Shown: piece by piece, positions 21,719-35,593 of the stretch
Numbering within the stretch: position 1 is the first letter of the stretch
How the letters are laid out: the number at the start of each line of letters is the position of its first letter
Source of the DNA: Tetraselmis striata
Taxonomy: Eukaryota > Chlorophyta > Chlorodendrophyceae > Chlorodendrales > Chlorodendraceae
DNA length: 64,000 nt
Direction of reading: 5' to 3'
Assembly: GCA_006384855.1 (NCBI GenBank)
Contig: VCJN01000801.1
Location: 42,615-106,614, forward strand
Position numbers and translations under genes: made by a program
The notes under the pieces: generated by a model
What the model was told of the DNA's origin: nothing
Seen by the model: the letters and a program-made list of their open reading frames with translations, nothing else
The model's database searches: none

Positions 21719-24700
21719 TTCCCAACCCTCTGAAAAATCCAGAACGGAACGAACTGGGAAGTGTCTGTTCGCGTCACCGAAGGCCTGGCGGTTGGCGGTG
21801 GAAGCGTGATATAGCGACAGCAACAGTAGGTGTAAACGCTCCGGGATGGACTCTGGAAAACGCTACGGGTGGCGCGCTCGCAGGTTGGCGTAATCCTTTG
21901 AGCGTAGCGTGTCTTGCAGATTTCGGCTCGCCCTCGCGAAGTAGTGTAGCGCCTCGACACGTCGCAGCGCGCCGTATCGCTCCCAGCTGTCGTGACTTGG
22001 GTCGTAGTTCAGCCAACGCACCAGAAAGACGATGCAGAGTCACATTTGAACATATCCTCGCGGCGCTCGATAGAGAAGTAGTGCACGCTTCAACGACGAA
22101 CTCGTCGACGGGGGGCTCCACATCACTGGACGGAATTGCATCGGGTTGTGCGTCTGGGTTGACGCGCCGGCGCAATCGACTGATATGTGAAACACATTGT
22201 GGCAGTCGAACGTTTGTGGCAGGCGCAGACGATACGCCTGGCTGGAGATGTTGGCTGTGACCGGGTAGGGGCCGATGTAGCGCTGTCGGAATTTGCGCGC
22301 CGGCTGGTTGCGTATAAGAAGCAAGTGCTCCGTTGAGAGCCAGACTTTGCTTGTCTCCTTCTGCGAACTCAACAGGGCTGGTTTTGTGGTCGGCATAGAC
22401 CTTTTGATATTCATCAGCAAGCTTCAATTGCGCAGTAATCAACATGTGAATACCCTGAATATTTGGAACTGTGTTGCGTGCATCTTGGTTGGCAGTAGCA
22501 ATATGATCTGGTGGTGTCAGTGGCATCATGTCATAAATTGCCTCAAAAGGGGCAAAATGTGTTGCTGAATGGACTGAATTGTTGTAAGAACATTCAGCAA
22601 GAGCCAAATGACTTAACCAAGGGTCATGTTGCTTGTGAACAAACGCGCGTAATATTTGCTCAATAGTTCTGTGGGTGCGTTCAGTTTGACCGTCCGTCTG
22701 CGGGTGGTAAGCGCTGGATATATTTAGCTTAGTTTGCAAAGTTGTAAACAATGATTTCCAGAACACTGAAGTGAACCTGGGATCTCTGTCAGAGATGGTA
22801 CATCTGCTGAGACCATGGTGTCTGTAGGTATTGTCCAAATATAATCTGGCCGACTGTGTCGCATCAATCTTAATATTGCATGGCACAAAATGTGACTGTT
22901 TGGTGAATATATCAACAAACGTATATGCAATAGCATCATAGCCATCCACCTCAGGTAAGTTGGTTATAGAATCCATAGAGATTATCTCCCAAGGCTTGGT
23001 TGCCTTTGGCAAGGGAAACAAAGAACCATAAGGCTTGGTGGTAGCCGCGCTTTGATTCTAACGCAAGTATCACAGTGTTTGCAGTAATGCTTAATTGTGG
23101 TATTCATGCGTGGCCACCAAAACATATACACAGCGTGTTGGCAAGAGTGCGGGTATGGTTGGGGTGTCCATTACCAACATGATACTCCTCAATGATGAGT
23201 TTTCTCAGTTCAGAGTCATTGGGTATACAGACCTTATCTGCCATGTACTTGAGACCATCAGTCTCATCCAGTCGCACACCGTTAGGGGTGCGTCCATGGT
23301 TGTAGGCTACATCAGTGATGTAGGCAGCTTTGATCTTGTTGATTAGCTTGCTGTCCATCTGCAAGGCGGACATTGCTGACAAATAGTCATGCATTTGTTC
23401 AAGGTCAGCTTCGACCAACTGGTTTTCATATTCAGTCAATTCATAGTGCAGGTCAGGGCTGCGAGAGAGGGCATCAGCCTCACTGTCAGCGCCTTTGCGA
23501 TATAATATCTGCAACACAAGTTCATTAGTCTGTGGGTTGACTGCCATGTATGGTGAAATCTCATGTAACTATAGGGCATGGCGTTTGCCTAGTCCTTCCT
23601 GTGTGGGCAAATGCCTCAATGTGGCATGATCAGTTAGAACTGTAATACGGCGACATTGAGGCCTTCCAAATAGCAGCGCCATTCCTTCAGAGCACATTTC
23701 AGAGCTCTTGGTCATAGGTGGGATAATTTGCCTGTGCAGCCTGCAATGTCGTTGCATAATAGCTGCATGGGTGTAAGTGGCCATCAGCATTCGCATGGAG
23801 CAGAATTGCACCTAAGGCATATTTGTTGGCGTCAGTAGCCACTACAAACTCAGCATCTTTGCCAGGGCTTGCCAGCACTGGGGACTAGCACAAGGCTTGT
23901 TTCAGTTTTGCAAATGCAGCTTGGCATTCAACTGTCCAATAAAATATATTACCCTTTCTGGTGAGGGCATACAAAGGTGCTGCAATAGCGGAATAATTGC
24001 GCACATACCTTCGGTAAATATTGCAGAAACCAAGATATTGTTGGACATTCTGAACGGCCTTAGGCCTGGGCAAATCCTGAACAGCCTAATTTTATTAGGC
24101 GACGGTCTTAGGCCAGCCTGAGATACCATATGTCCGAGGTACTCGAGTTCATTCTTGGCAAACCATCATTTCTGTAATTCTAGTCTAATGTCATTAGACT
24201 CGAGCATAGTAAGAGCTGTGTCCAAATGTTGCAAATGCTCCTCAAGAGAGTTGCTAAACATCAAGACATCATCCATGTATACAAGTATTATAAAGGTATG
24301 CTTGTGTGGCTGGAGTATAGATGTCACTAGGCGTTGAAAACAGGAGGGAGCAGTGGTGAGTCCAAATGGCATTACTAGCCACTCGAATTGACCATAGACA
24401 GTTCTAAACGCCGTCTAGGAACATAAGGTGGATTAATCCGAAGTAGGTGATAATCTAAGGCGAGATCAAGAGCTGAATAGAGAGTAGCACTAGATGGCAT
24501 ATCAAGTAATGCATCAGCAGGTGAAACAGGGAACTCAATCTTTTTTCGTGTATTTATTCAATTGACGGTAGTCAATGCACATGCGCAGACCGCCATTGGC
24601 CTTGCGGGCGAAGAGAACAGGAGCTGCATATGGAGAGAAGGATGACTAATGTATAAATTGTTTCTCAAGAAAAAGAGTTCAGTTGTGTTCTTAGTTCCTC

Positions 24701-25830
24701 TTATTCTGCAGGAGACAATCTATATATTTTTCCTGCAGGAACTTGAGCATCATGAACAAGAGGGATGTCATGATCAAGACCAGGGCGTAATTGTGGAAGG
24801 TTGTCAAGTGGAGAGCATATTGGTTTATGCTTCCGCAATAAGTCTTTGATCTGAGATGTATCAGCTGCAGACTGGTCAGTGTCAATTGCATTTATCTCAT
24901 CATCTGTATCGAGGTCATCACTCTCTTTGGTGGCATTGTATTGTTTAACAATGGCGCAGAAATAATCTATGTCATGGTCATGCTTGACAATCTCTTTGGC
25001 CATGGCATTAGCATGAACCATTTTGACATTAGCCTGGCGGGGCTCTGTTTGGCATTGGACTTGCAGTCTTGTGGGAAATGTCATCAGACCAGATTCCCAA
25101 TCAACATGTGGGTTGTGTTGTTTCAGGAATTGCATCCCTAAAACCAGATTGAAATTATTATGTAACGGCGTGACTGTAAAGTCAATGGGTATTTTGTAAT
25201 TGTTGATATTCAATTCAAGGGTGATTTTTGGTGAAGCGAGAACCATTCTACCATCAGCAAGAATACCTCTTACTTTATTTTGGAGTGGTGAAGTTGGTAT
25301 TTTATTCTCTTGGACATACTTGGTGCTAGCAAAGTTCAAAGTAGCAACGCTGTCAACCAGTACTGAAGGTGTTATATTATATTCAGCACATGTGGGGTGT
25401 AACAACAATAACTCATGATCAAACTTGCTGGAAACAAAATGTTTCTGTCATCATATATGACTGATGGGACTTCTTGGCTTTTGGTTTATACTCCTTACCT
25501 TGCTGCTCAGCCAGCATGGTTTTGAGCTCTTCAGTGGTTATGACATCATTAATGGCATGGACTGAACGTTCCTCAACAGTATAGTCAGCCAGGTAGACAT
25601 CAACATACCACTTAGTGGGTCCCATAGGTTCAGTATCAGTTGCTGAACTGGGTGTGGGAAACAGATATGTTCCAGGCGGGTAGCTGTGAATTTTTTTATA
25701 CTTTGAAAGCAGCGGTTTCCGGGATTGTCCTAATTGTGAGGACCATAACAATAATACCTATTGTGTCAAAATCTGACTCTTATCTCTGCATCTCAAATGT
25801 TGCAAGATGGGCACGGCTGTGTCATCATAC

Positions 25831-26059
25831 ACTGGATTGACGAACACAGTTTTACCTTTGATGTCTTGTTGCAGAAATGGTTTTTCAGCACTGCAATAAT
25901 CTGAACAGACAACATCATATGCTGAGGCACATGCATCAAAAGAATACACTGGATTGACGAACACAGTTTTACCTTTGATGTCTTGTTGCAGAAATGGTTT
26001 TTCAGCACTGCAATAATCTGAACAGACAACATCATATGCTGAGGCACATGCATCAAAAG
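25831..26059. repeat. 117-bp tandem duplication in the gag-like region
   Basis: ACTGGATTGACGAACACAG recurs at 25831 and 25948, and the two units are nearly identical. The period is a multiple of three. Confidence 0.9.
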
Positions 26060-27899
26060 TGACTGGACCATAGGCATAATTCAGTCTCTTGAATTATGCT
26101 TGGACAAACACAACAGAGTCAGTCAGACATGCATTTGGTTTTGCATATTTGTTAGTTTCAGTGTCATCCTTTCGACTATTGTTTTTGGTACGCATTCTGC
26201 GCACTCGAGATCTTTTTTTGCATGATGGTCAGTTTGGCATGCAATCTAGCATGCTTGTTTTTGTCTTTGACATTTTTGTCGATATTTGCGGTGCACCATG
26301 TCGTGTCCTCGATGTCGGCAACGAGGTTTGAATGAGCACAGGAGCACCCATGAGCTTCATGCTCAGGTTGCGAGTCGGAGGGGTTCGGTGCCGCGGGAGC
26401 GCAATGCTCAACCATATCGACATATGTATCCTCGATATCATGCAGGGGCTGATAAGGCAGTTTGGCAATGCATGCATTTTCGCATGGACTCGGCGACATG
26501 TCAGTGTCAATTGTCTCAATTACATTGAGAGGCACAGATTGGCACGCCGCCCATCACCGTCAATTGTTTTTTTGTGTAAGTCGATCTTGTCGACTTGCTT
26601 GGCTAGCTTGTTAGCTGCCGCTTTGGCATTGCATGCATTTTCGCATGGACTCGCATGCATTTTGTGCATGGACTTTATCTGAGTCAATTTTCCGACTTGC
26701 TTGGCTAGCTTGTTTGCTGCCACTTTGGCTTTGAATATTTTTTGTCCTTTTCGGACGCGAGGCGGCGTTCATAAATTGAGTGGCATTTTTTGCCGCACTT
26801 GGCGCACTCAATAATATGGCGTGGTAAGCCATATTCTGTACATCGGCTCTCTTGCGCTTGGGAATTGCCTGCAAATTACGTTGCACTTGCAAGTACTCAG
26901 GCACAGCGAAAGGTTCATGCAACGAGGAAAATGCGGCTTGTAGCTTGCGATGCAAGTCGACGCAATAACATGTAGCCATCTTGGGGTCGCTCGGCTTGAT
27001 GCAGATGTCACGCGCGCAGTCTCCGGCGGGGCCTTGCTGTGTCGCGCGTAGTTCTCCGGAAAGGCCTTGACTGCCGGGAAGTCATGAACGTCGGCGAGCT
27101 TGTGAGAGATGTTTTGGGTTGGTGCCTCAACGCGGGCTTCCAGCATCTTCTCGAAAATCTGACGCATGGAATGTCCGGCGGGTGGACCACCGGGAGGGTA
27201 ACCGGCTTGACGGGCGCTCCGCTGAGATGCCATGTCGACACGCGGCCCTGATAAAGGTGAAAGGGTTCAGAATCGCTACCGGGGTTCGGCAGGACCAACG
27301 AAACCGCATATGTATCATCGTGCGTGTGAGAGCATGTCGCTGTGGGTCAGCAGGTGGGGATGGATCGTAACACGAAGCCGAAACCAGAGTAAGTACTCGT
27401 GGCAGTACTTGGTGAAACATGACTCTACTTGTAGTGTTTGGCGAATTTAGTTGATTGCAGAATGTAATATCTTACAATATGCCGGTGGCATTGGATATTT
27501 ATCATGTAGCGGTCCGACTCGGCACCGCGGATAGGCAGCTAGCAGTCGCTACCTGATAATTAAGGAGTTATAGCGCGTAATGCATGTTACAAGAAATATT
27601 TCTGGCGTCTAGTTGTTGTGAGGATATATCCTATACCCTCACTAGCCCTAATCACCATAGCACAATAGGCGCGTAGCGCGCGCCCGTCAGATGACGGGCT
27701 GCTCCCGCGCCCTGCCGGCCGCATCGCGCCGCCTGATATATCAGGCACGGCGCCTGACGGCATGTAATCAGATCATATTCAACCACCACCACAGTGGAAT
27801 AGCACTGTCTCTCACCACCACGCGCATATTCCCTCACATTGTGGCCGTATCAGTAATAATACGCTTGAAATATCAGTACAACAGTATGATATGACTGTA

Positions 27900-29105
27900 C
27901 GAGTAAATAAATTACAAACCGTACTCAATCAGTGCTTGCGGTGCCTCATTGGGGTGGGTAAAAGCTCCCGTGGGGTGGCCACTGCACCGATGATGCGGGA
28001 ATTGGATATTGCGCCCATAGAGGCTACGGCCGCTGCGGCACGGGCTCGGGCGTTCCTTAAAGCATCCGACTTGAATACATGTATAACCCATTTAGTAGAT
28101 CAGCCAAGTCGGGCGCGCTTTAACACGTGGACGTCAGGGACTGTGCGGTGGTTAGATCGACTAGCTAGGGCGAACGTAGGGCTAGCTGAGGGGGCGCACC
28201 TTCCACTTGAGTGGAGGTCACTAGCCGCGCGCGATGCCGCTAAATTAGTAAAGGCATCGGTGTGGGCGCGTTACGAATCGTCGGCATCGTTAGTTAGCAC
28301 GCAATAAAACCTGGAGTGTATATGTCCAGGCGTCTTATGCGTCAAACCCGTTGCCACAGTACGGTGTGGGTGTCCCCGCGGGGGTTGTGGCCGGGTTGCA
28401 CAACATGATACAATTACGCACCCGAGTATTTCCCACTGCCCGCCGATTGGCCCGGATGCATGCCATGCCTGAGCGGTTCCTGGAACACTGCCCTGCATGT
28501 GGCGGAGGTGAATCTGAGACTATCTAACATATGTTGGTGGAGTGCCCGCGGTGGGGGTATCACCGTCATAATTTGGGGTTGTTAGTTCCGGAGTTCAGGG
28601 ATTTTATTAGTAGTCAGGTTTTTGCGTCAACACTTGAGGAATTAACTGCCTTCATTTTGGGCGGGGTCCCCCCCTCCCTTCACGGCGCCCTGGATTTTAC
28701 TGGGAATGGGGAAATTTTCCAGCTATGGCGTCGGGCCCTCCCTCACATTGCCTTTTTGGTTGCACATGTATCGCACTCCCGAAATGCTTTGCTCCGCGGT
28801 TGGGGCTTGCCCCAACTCGCATTACTCGAATGGGCCGACGCCCAAACGGGCGGTAGGGCGGACCTTTCTTGGTCAGTGCCGGGTATGTTGATGACAGTGT
28901 TTTAGACGGTGATCCACCAGTGTTGGAAATTCCGTCACTGGCCTCCAATTAGTCTTGCAGGATGCTTCGGCAATTTGCTTGATGACTATAACGGAGCGTC
29001 GCCTACCCAAGGCTTTCCGTAACTGGATTGCTGCCTAAACGGCCGTCGTAGAGACGATGTAAGGGTTTCACTGGTACCAGTCCTATCCCGGGGGCGAAAA
29101 TAAAA
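27900..29105 (+). mobile_element. LINE (non-LTR retrotransposon) fragment nested in the LTR
   Basis: 5'-truncated. The first frame (27891-28305) reads MRELDIAPIEATAAAARARA and later TWTSGTVRWLDRL, the region after the reverse transcriptase palm in fungal and algal LINEs. After a stop (28305-28307) and a frame change the protein continues with LRTRVFPTARRLARM and the zinc knuckle CPACGGGESETI...HMLVEC, which contains one in-frame TAA just after ETI. The frame then runs to 28905. The 3' end near 29100 is A-rich (AAAATAAAACG). Both flanks continue the 119-bp repeat, which shows it inserted there. Confidence 0.7.
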
Positions 29106-29274
29106 CGAATACAGGTACAAGTACTTGGCCATAATCTCGACGTCGCTGGTTTGTGGTGATGCTAGGGTAGTCGCTAGGCGTAGCCCTAACAAGTACCGCC
29201 AAGGGACACGCGTGACCATTTCCGCGATTCCTGATTCAGTTTGTCTCGTTATCTGCTGCGCCAAATGATGAACA

Positions 29275-29645
29275 TTGCTTATAACAAAGCCTACACGTAT
29301 GCAAGCATACAATCGCCATGTAATTCAAGACTTCATTGTTAAATTTGTCCGGTCCTCACCGGATAAAACATTTCCCAATGGCAAATCATCAAAATTGTGC
29401 GGTACACTCGCTACCTCTCACAATGGATGGGCTCATCTATCATGGGCGTCACCGCTAAAGAGTTTCTTATAACTTACGGCTCGCACTCTTGCCGTAGTGG
29501 GGGTGCTACTACCGCATCTATTACGGATTGCCGGTGTTGCCCGTGTGAAGACCGGGGCCAACTTATGGGCTCTGTTTGGTGTGTCTTGTCAAGTTGTGTA
29601 TGCGAAGAGTGGTTAAGAAAGACGGCTGTCTATGTCCCGCGCAAT
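29275..29645 (+). pseudogene. Tyrosine recombinase remnant
   Basis: The frame near 29455-29520 reads TYGSHSCRSGGATTAS, the HxxR box of XerD/phage-type recombinases as carried by several algal mobile elements. It lies just right of the Gypsy fossil. It is broken, with a few breaks, and whether it came from a DIRS-like or a Crypton-like element cannot be told. Confidence 0.5.
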
Positions 29646-31789
29646 CATGCCCACTTCGGGTGAACGCGGCGAGGTCCCCAAGACGCATACTACACTTGTG
29701 CATTGCGAGGCCCAAGCAAGTCCCGGATTCTGAACCGGATATGAGTATACAGTTCCTTCTGAGGTGGACGGCTGCCCGGGAAATATTTGTGCACGGTCTG
29801 TTCTGAAACGAATGTCGATGACGAGTCCTTTAGTGCTCATCCTACGTTATATTTGAAACCGAGCGTTTTCAAATTGCCATGGATGTAGCCGTATACAACA
29901 TTGCGGAGTACAGCTAGAGACCAGCATTTGAAAATGCCGGTTTTCCGTGCCATCGCCCGTCGTATTACACTTCCGCCAATGCATTCCCAACTTGCAATCG
30001 AGTCTGGTTTTGCCAAAAAGTTGCGGAGGCCTTTTTACACAGAAGAAGCGCCTGTTGTGGCTAGGAATGCTCGCCAAAAGGAGGGGGAAGTCGGAGGAGC
30101 CTGCAAGGGGGAAACGGGAACGGAAGGGCGCAGCCAAAGGCAACGAGCTGGAAGATGGCAGACGAGCTGCTGGTGGCTGTCCTGAGTAGCTCCTCGGCCG
30201 GGAGCGCAGGGCTCGCGGGCGATGGGGTAGCCCGTAGTAAAAGTACAACATGATGATACCGGTAACTTGACCGGGATTTAAACCACCAACAGACCGTACG
30301 GGTCGCACTAGGACAGTTAAATTGTTATTGGGAAACTCCATCAATGGGTTTAGATCATTTCAAACTTGCAATCAAGTCTGGTTTTGCCGGTTACACGCGG
30401 TTCGATTACATCTGCTAGCGCGGGCAGTCGGCAGGCGGAAGGTGTAGGAGGGTCTCGCGCCGAGAGGTTAGGAACCTCGATCGAGGCGCAGACGCAGAAC
30501 AAACGCGGATGGGAGATGTTGACGGCGTGAACGTCGGCGACATAGGCCGGACGTGTCGCGAAATGAAGGCGCCTTCCAGCGTTTGCCGCGCGCAGTGACG
30601 GCGTGAGACACGAACCGGAACTGTAGGCCGGTAGAGACGGCCAAGTTGGTGACGAATGCCCGACAGAGCGTTACCGGTATCAGTAGGACGAGTACGAGCT
30701 GCGCGCGCCGGCACGCGAGCGCAGCGCGTACAGCCAGGTGAAGTACGGTACGCAGTACGGGACGCAAGGGTAACTCTGCACATGTACTACGATGTGTACT
30801 GCGAGGGGTGGACACGCAACCCCGAACAATATGACAGCGGTGTATGGCCGCAGCGCCATCACCAGCGGTGCCTGGTCGTCCCGCCGCCTCGTCCGAGGGG
30901 CGGCACCTGAAACGCACAACGCGGCGGGGTGCGGGCGGGCACGTGGGACACATTGCGGTCGTGCCGTACCGGTTCTTATGTCTGTCGGGGTGGGTTGCCG
31001 GCGACGTCCGCAGAAGACCCGCCGACTCGGTATGTTGCCGGCGCGGGTCTCGCATCGCGGAGTGCGGTGAGTAGGCGGCCGCCGCTGCTGCACCAGCGCG
31101 GCGGCTGCCGACCACCTCACAAGTCGCAGACCTACGATGACGCCACGAAATGCACAAGTCGCATTAAGTGGTGGAGTTGCCGCCCGGCGGGCAGCTCGTG
31201 TTGTCAGAGATGAGATGTCGTGACTTCTCGAACGGGTTGGCCGGCGTAGAGGCAATGGCAGCCTACGCTGGCCCGTAACTACGATGCCGGTGATGTCGGA
31301 GCGAGGTTAACGACGAGGTGGCCGCCGCTCCCGCACCAGCGACGGTCGCCGAGGTTCCAAGCCCGGAGTCGGACATGGTAGATACTGATACCACCAGAAC
31401 CCTACCGTGCATACTTTTACCCGCACACCTGTATACACGCATATTCCTACAACATGCCTACCTATACCCGCACACATATATACAATCATACTCATATTGC
31501 TCATCCGCCTATACGCGTACATGTTACACGTCATGCCCTCGTCAACCATTACGCCCCCATGACTTCCTGATGAAAACACGCCTAGATTGCATGCCCAAGC
31601 CCAAATGCATGCATGCAACCGGCTGCCAAGCCGATCGTTGTATAAAGCCGTGTACGCCCCGGTACACTGTGGCAATGTCCTTTGTTGGAAACCTCTTTCT
31701 TGCCAACATACTAAAGCCCCTCGCCTAAAGCTTACATTGGTTTCGTTGAGCTCTGGTTAGACCCCCCGCTGCATTTCCACTGCGTATGC
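29646..31789. other. Unassigned region with one dispersed repeat
   Basis: No gene recognised. 29861-29985 matches 53543-53670 (shared CCGTGCCATCGCCCG). The GC-rich part at 30650-31250 has several overlapping open frames without domains. Confidence 0.4.
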
Positions 31790-33990
31790 CCATCACCCGC
31801 CGCGCCGCCGCCGCTGCTACCATGGCCGACCAAGCTATTGCCTACCGTTGCTGCCGCCGTCGCCGCCGGCCTTGATGCCATGGAGATCGACACCCACGCC
31901 GCCCGCGTCATCCAAGTGGAGCTCGCAACGATTAAGACCCGCGTCCCGACGAGGAACATCATCAACGCCTCTCGCATCCTCGGCGACCGCCGCGAGGTTC
32001 GTCAACTCATCGCTTCTTTTACAGAACTCTGAGAGCTCACCGCTGGCATCTACTGAACCCCTGCTCGGGAGACATGGATCTTCCGCCAGCTCCCTCCGGA
32101 GTCGGTCGCGGGCATGGCCTATTGCGGCATCATCGCCGACAGCCCCCCGTATCACGCAAGGTCGCACCCGGGGTCAGCGTCTCCACCGTCTCCGCCGACA
32201 TCGACAAATTTCAGTCCAAGCACGTGGCATGCTTCCACTCCAAATCCAAGCTGCCCTGTGGCATCATGTGTTACGCCACTGGCCTCCGCATCATCGCCCC
32301 CAACCATCTCCACCCGCCGGGTACCGCCGTCAAGCTCGCCCAGTACATGCGGCGTACCTTCGACATGCTCCCGGTGTATCATCGGTACGACATCATCGTC
32401 GGCATCCTTCTCGTTGGCGTCATCCAATTGTGCCTACCCAACTCGGCTCAAGTCGCCCTCGAGGCTGCATGCCGTTGCGCCGACGAGCCCATCGATTCCT
32501 ACTCTGCCGCCACCTCGGGGCCGTCGACCTGGAGTTCGCCGTTGTTGCCAACGGCAAGCGCAAGTATGCTGCCGACAACCCCCCCCCCTCTCACCGGTAC
32601 ATCTGTGCGGGTGCCGGTCCATTTCTTCGTCCCGCCGGCCCATCCAATCCCCTTTCCCCCTCCCGCCCACTTACCTGCCGCCCACCGCCTCTCTGGCTAT
32701 GACCGCTATGAAGGCAAGTGCGATGGCTGTAGCCAACTGGGCCACTCCATAATGACATGCTCGTCGACGAGCGAGGCTGATAAGCAAGCCTGGCGCCATA
32801 CAGAGCTGCCAACAAGGCAGCTAAGGATATAACTAAGCTGAATTTGAACCGCTCTGCCGGTCAGTGACGGTTTGGGGCCACCCTTGATTTTCGAATTGTA
32901 AATCAATCGATAATCTTTCTTACTGGCCGAGCCTATCCCCCATTCCTGAGACTATCCCTATTGGACTGCCTATCTTGAACGAGGCTCATCATGAAAGTGC
33001 GGCCGAGCCCTGCGTGCCAGTGTCTGAGCATCACGCGTACGGGGCCTCCTCTGCATACCCGTTGCATGTCGAGTGGACACACTTGTTATTGCCTTTGCAC
33101 GAGTTCATCCGGTACTTACTTGCTACTGCGAACTTTGCCTTCCCAGCCGACAAGGCTAGTGCCAAATTGTCCGCGATTGAAAAACGCACTGCCATCCGCC
33201 CATATCACCGGCGCCGCCCCGACGCTGTCAATAAAACAAAACCTGCTTAAGCGCATGCTTGCCCACCCAACTCCATTGCCTTTGACCGTGATGAATCTGC
33301 CCGCCTTAATTACAATTACGGCCCGGTTACTCTCGACACATGCGCTTCTATATGTGACACGGCCTGTCCTGATTTTTGTTCACGCGATAATCCGTTTACC
33401 TCTACATCATCCGATATCAATCATAACGTATTTATCCACCCCCTGTATGATGAATCTGCCTTCCCTGTACTAGAACATTTTGAGGCTCATCGCCAGGAAT
33501 CACCTCACGATACTTGGGCTTTTACCCCGCTGGAATAATGACCTTGGCGCCCCATCACGTGTAAGTACCGCCTCATCTACTTGTACCCCGTCGGCACTTA
33601 CCTGTTCCACGCCGCCACATCTGCCACCGACCAACTGGATCGTGGGATGTTTACCTCGCCGACAACACTGTCGACGAGCAGGCGGCCACTGCACACAACG
33701 ACAGTATGCACTCTGAACACATCAAGGCTCTTGAGCTAGAGTCTAAAGGTAAGCCCTTTGTACCCAATACGATCTTCAAGAAGTCCCACCAGCCCCGCTT
33801 TGAAACCGAGAACGCTTTCGTAACGTCGATGTCCGATCACGATTCACTACTGCTTAAACCCGAATTCCCCGATCACCCAGAACTGCCCCCGCCCACTATG
33901 CTCCTAGATTCCGGCGCTATGCTGTGTGTTATTAACGAGGCCTTCGTTCCCTGCGCAAATTTAATGCCGCGCCACTCAAAAATATAATAA
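31790..33990 (+). mobile_element. LTR-retrotransposon fossil with gag-like and protease parts
   Basis: The gag-like region (about 31840-32830) ends in a zinc knuckle CDGCSQLGHSIMTC (CX2CX4HX4C). A retroviral-type aspartic protease motif, TMLLDSGAM, lies near 33900. No reverse transcriptase, integrase or LTR is seen, so the family (Copia or Gypsy) is not assigned. It is broken, with several breaks, and ends just before the second duplicated block. Confidence 0.6.
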
Positions 33991-34050
33991 GTATTATTAC
34001 GGCGGACGGCTGTGTGACACTAGCGTCGCCGTCTTGCACATTACGACATT

Positions 34051-34082
34051 AGATATAACTGGCAGTAAAGCCAGTTATATCT
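34051..34082. repeat. Perfect 13-bp stem-loop
   Basis: AGATATAACTGGC and GCCAGTTATATCT around the loop AGTAAA. It lies 30 bases before segment A copy 2, so it may mark an element end or a terminator. Confidence 0.7.
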
Positions 34083-34112
34083 ACTGGCTTAACTTGTAAA
34101 CCCGCACTACGA

Positions 34113-35543
34113 ATGAGGCAGGTTTGGTTTCAGCAGGGGGGCACACAAAGCTTGACACAGCTCGTCAAGTGGATACTTGCTGCGGGTGATAATATGTGCC
34201 GGTAAAGAGAGGACGCACTGATCCTGCCTATCCATGAATGTGGGCGCTCACTCGTCGCATTTACCACCACGCGCCCACCTCATCCGCTCATATCCACCAG
34301 CGACTGTGAAGGGGAGAGGCTCATGCACGGCTCTGCGAAATTGAGCAACGTACACAACCTATACGCAGCCTGATAAATCCTGGATCTATTATCAGGCGTA
34401 TCTGGTGGTGTTCCCCCACAAGTTCCCGGTAAGTTCTGTCCTGGTTGGATCTACATTTATCTATTAGAATGCCGAACTTGATATGTTTTTGCCTCCCGAC
34501 TTTGTTGGGGTGGTGTGGTATCCTCCTAGGGTCATCAAACTTCTGCCCCTCGCCGCCTCGGCCACTGCTTCACCGATGAGTGTCACCGCGTCAGTACCAA
34601 ACTCGCGGCCCAAGAGTCCCCCCCTGGCCAACCGGCCGCATGGCACCCAGGCAAAAAAAACATCGAAATCAAACTTCCCCCCCGGACCTGTACACATATG
34701 TATACACACACAGACACGTACACCATAGTCTCCGGAGAAAAACCCAGATCGGTACACCTGGGACCTATATGTATCCAGACCCAGTGTTTCCGATGGCGCT
34801 GCTATTAACGTGGCTGCCGGGCCCGCCAGCAGCGGTGCTGGCGCCCACAAAATGTTCCATCTTAACACGCTTCCTCTGTGCTAGCGGACCTGGTTGTTGA
34901 GTGGGTGTTGTCACCTCCTCCATATGGACCGGCAGAAGTCTTTCATGGTCTTCCCGTGCATCCCTTGGAACCCCCAACAATCCGATATTTGGGCCATAGG
35001 CTGATTACTCCTGAACCCCTTTGCTTCCTCCAGCATTTTGGAGTTTGTGATCGGTGGCCACAATACAAAATATATGGCAGCAACATTGTATTCCGCAACT
35101 TTACATGCGCCATACCGAATGCAGGGCAACAAAGACAGCATTTAGTAAAAGCGCGGCAGTAGGGCATCAATGCATTTGATATCTTACTCACATTCTGGAA
35201 GCTCGCAAAGCTTCACCACGTAGTCACACACAGTTGCCGGGGCCGATTTTGAAGATGTCATCGCAGTCAAAATCACTCGCAGGAATCAGATTATGAACAG
35301 ATTTCAAGACCCGGCCTTGTTTAGAGTGTGGCTTGAGCTTGCTCTGAACGGTACCAGCAAGGGCCACTGTGGGAGGCGGTCCCGCTCGTTCCGTTTGTGT
35401 ATCATGTACGAGTACATGCAGAAGGGCGCGCAATCAGAACAAGGACATGTTGAAAATAACATGGATCTTAATAAAGGTTTCGTGTCGCATTTATTCAAGA
35501 GCGGTCAATCTGCACAGGACAGCAATAGATTGTAATATGTAGT

Positions 35544-35593
<50 letters not shown>

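Larger units (their letters stand above)
21600..29191 (-). mobile_element. Ty3/Gypsy (chromovirus-type) LTR retrotransposon fossil
   Basis: Minus-strand element with parts in Gypsy order. A gag-like region lies at about 25420-27300, protease at about 25000-25400, and reverse transcriptase at about 23900-24950 with YMDD near 24290. RNase H and zinc-binding regions lie at about 23100-23900. The integrase core is at about 22300-23020, and a chromodomain-like stretch lies near the 3' end, around 21900-22100. Candidate ends are 119-bp repeats with TG...CA termini at 21600-21718 and 27866-29191; the right one is interrupted by a LINE. A purine-rich tract precedes the left repeat on the minus strand, as expected for a 3' LTR. 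No clear primer site is seen next to the right repeat, so that pairing is tentative. The element is broken, with roughly ten breaks, and looks old from the divergence of the end repeats. Confidence 0.8.

Noticed and set aside
25831-26059. CRISPR-like direct repeats
   Set aside because: Only two long, adjacent units inside a retroelement; no spacers and no cas genes; the genome is eukaryotic.
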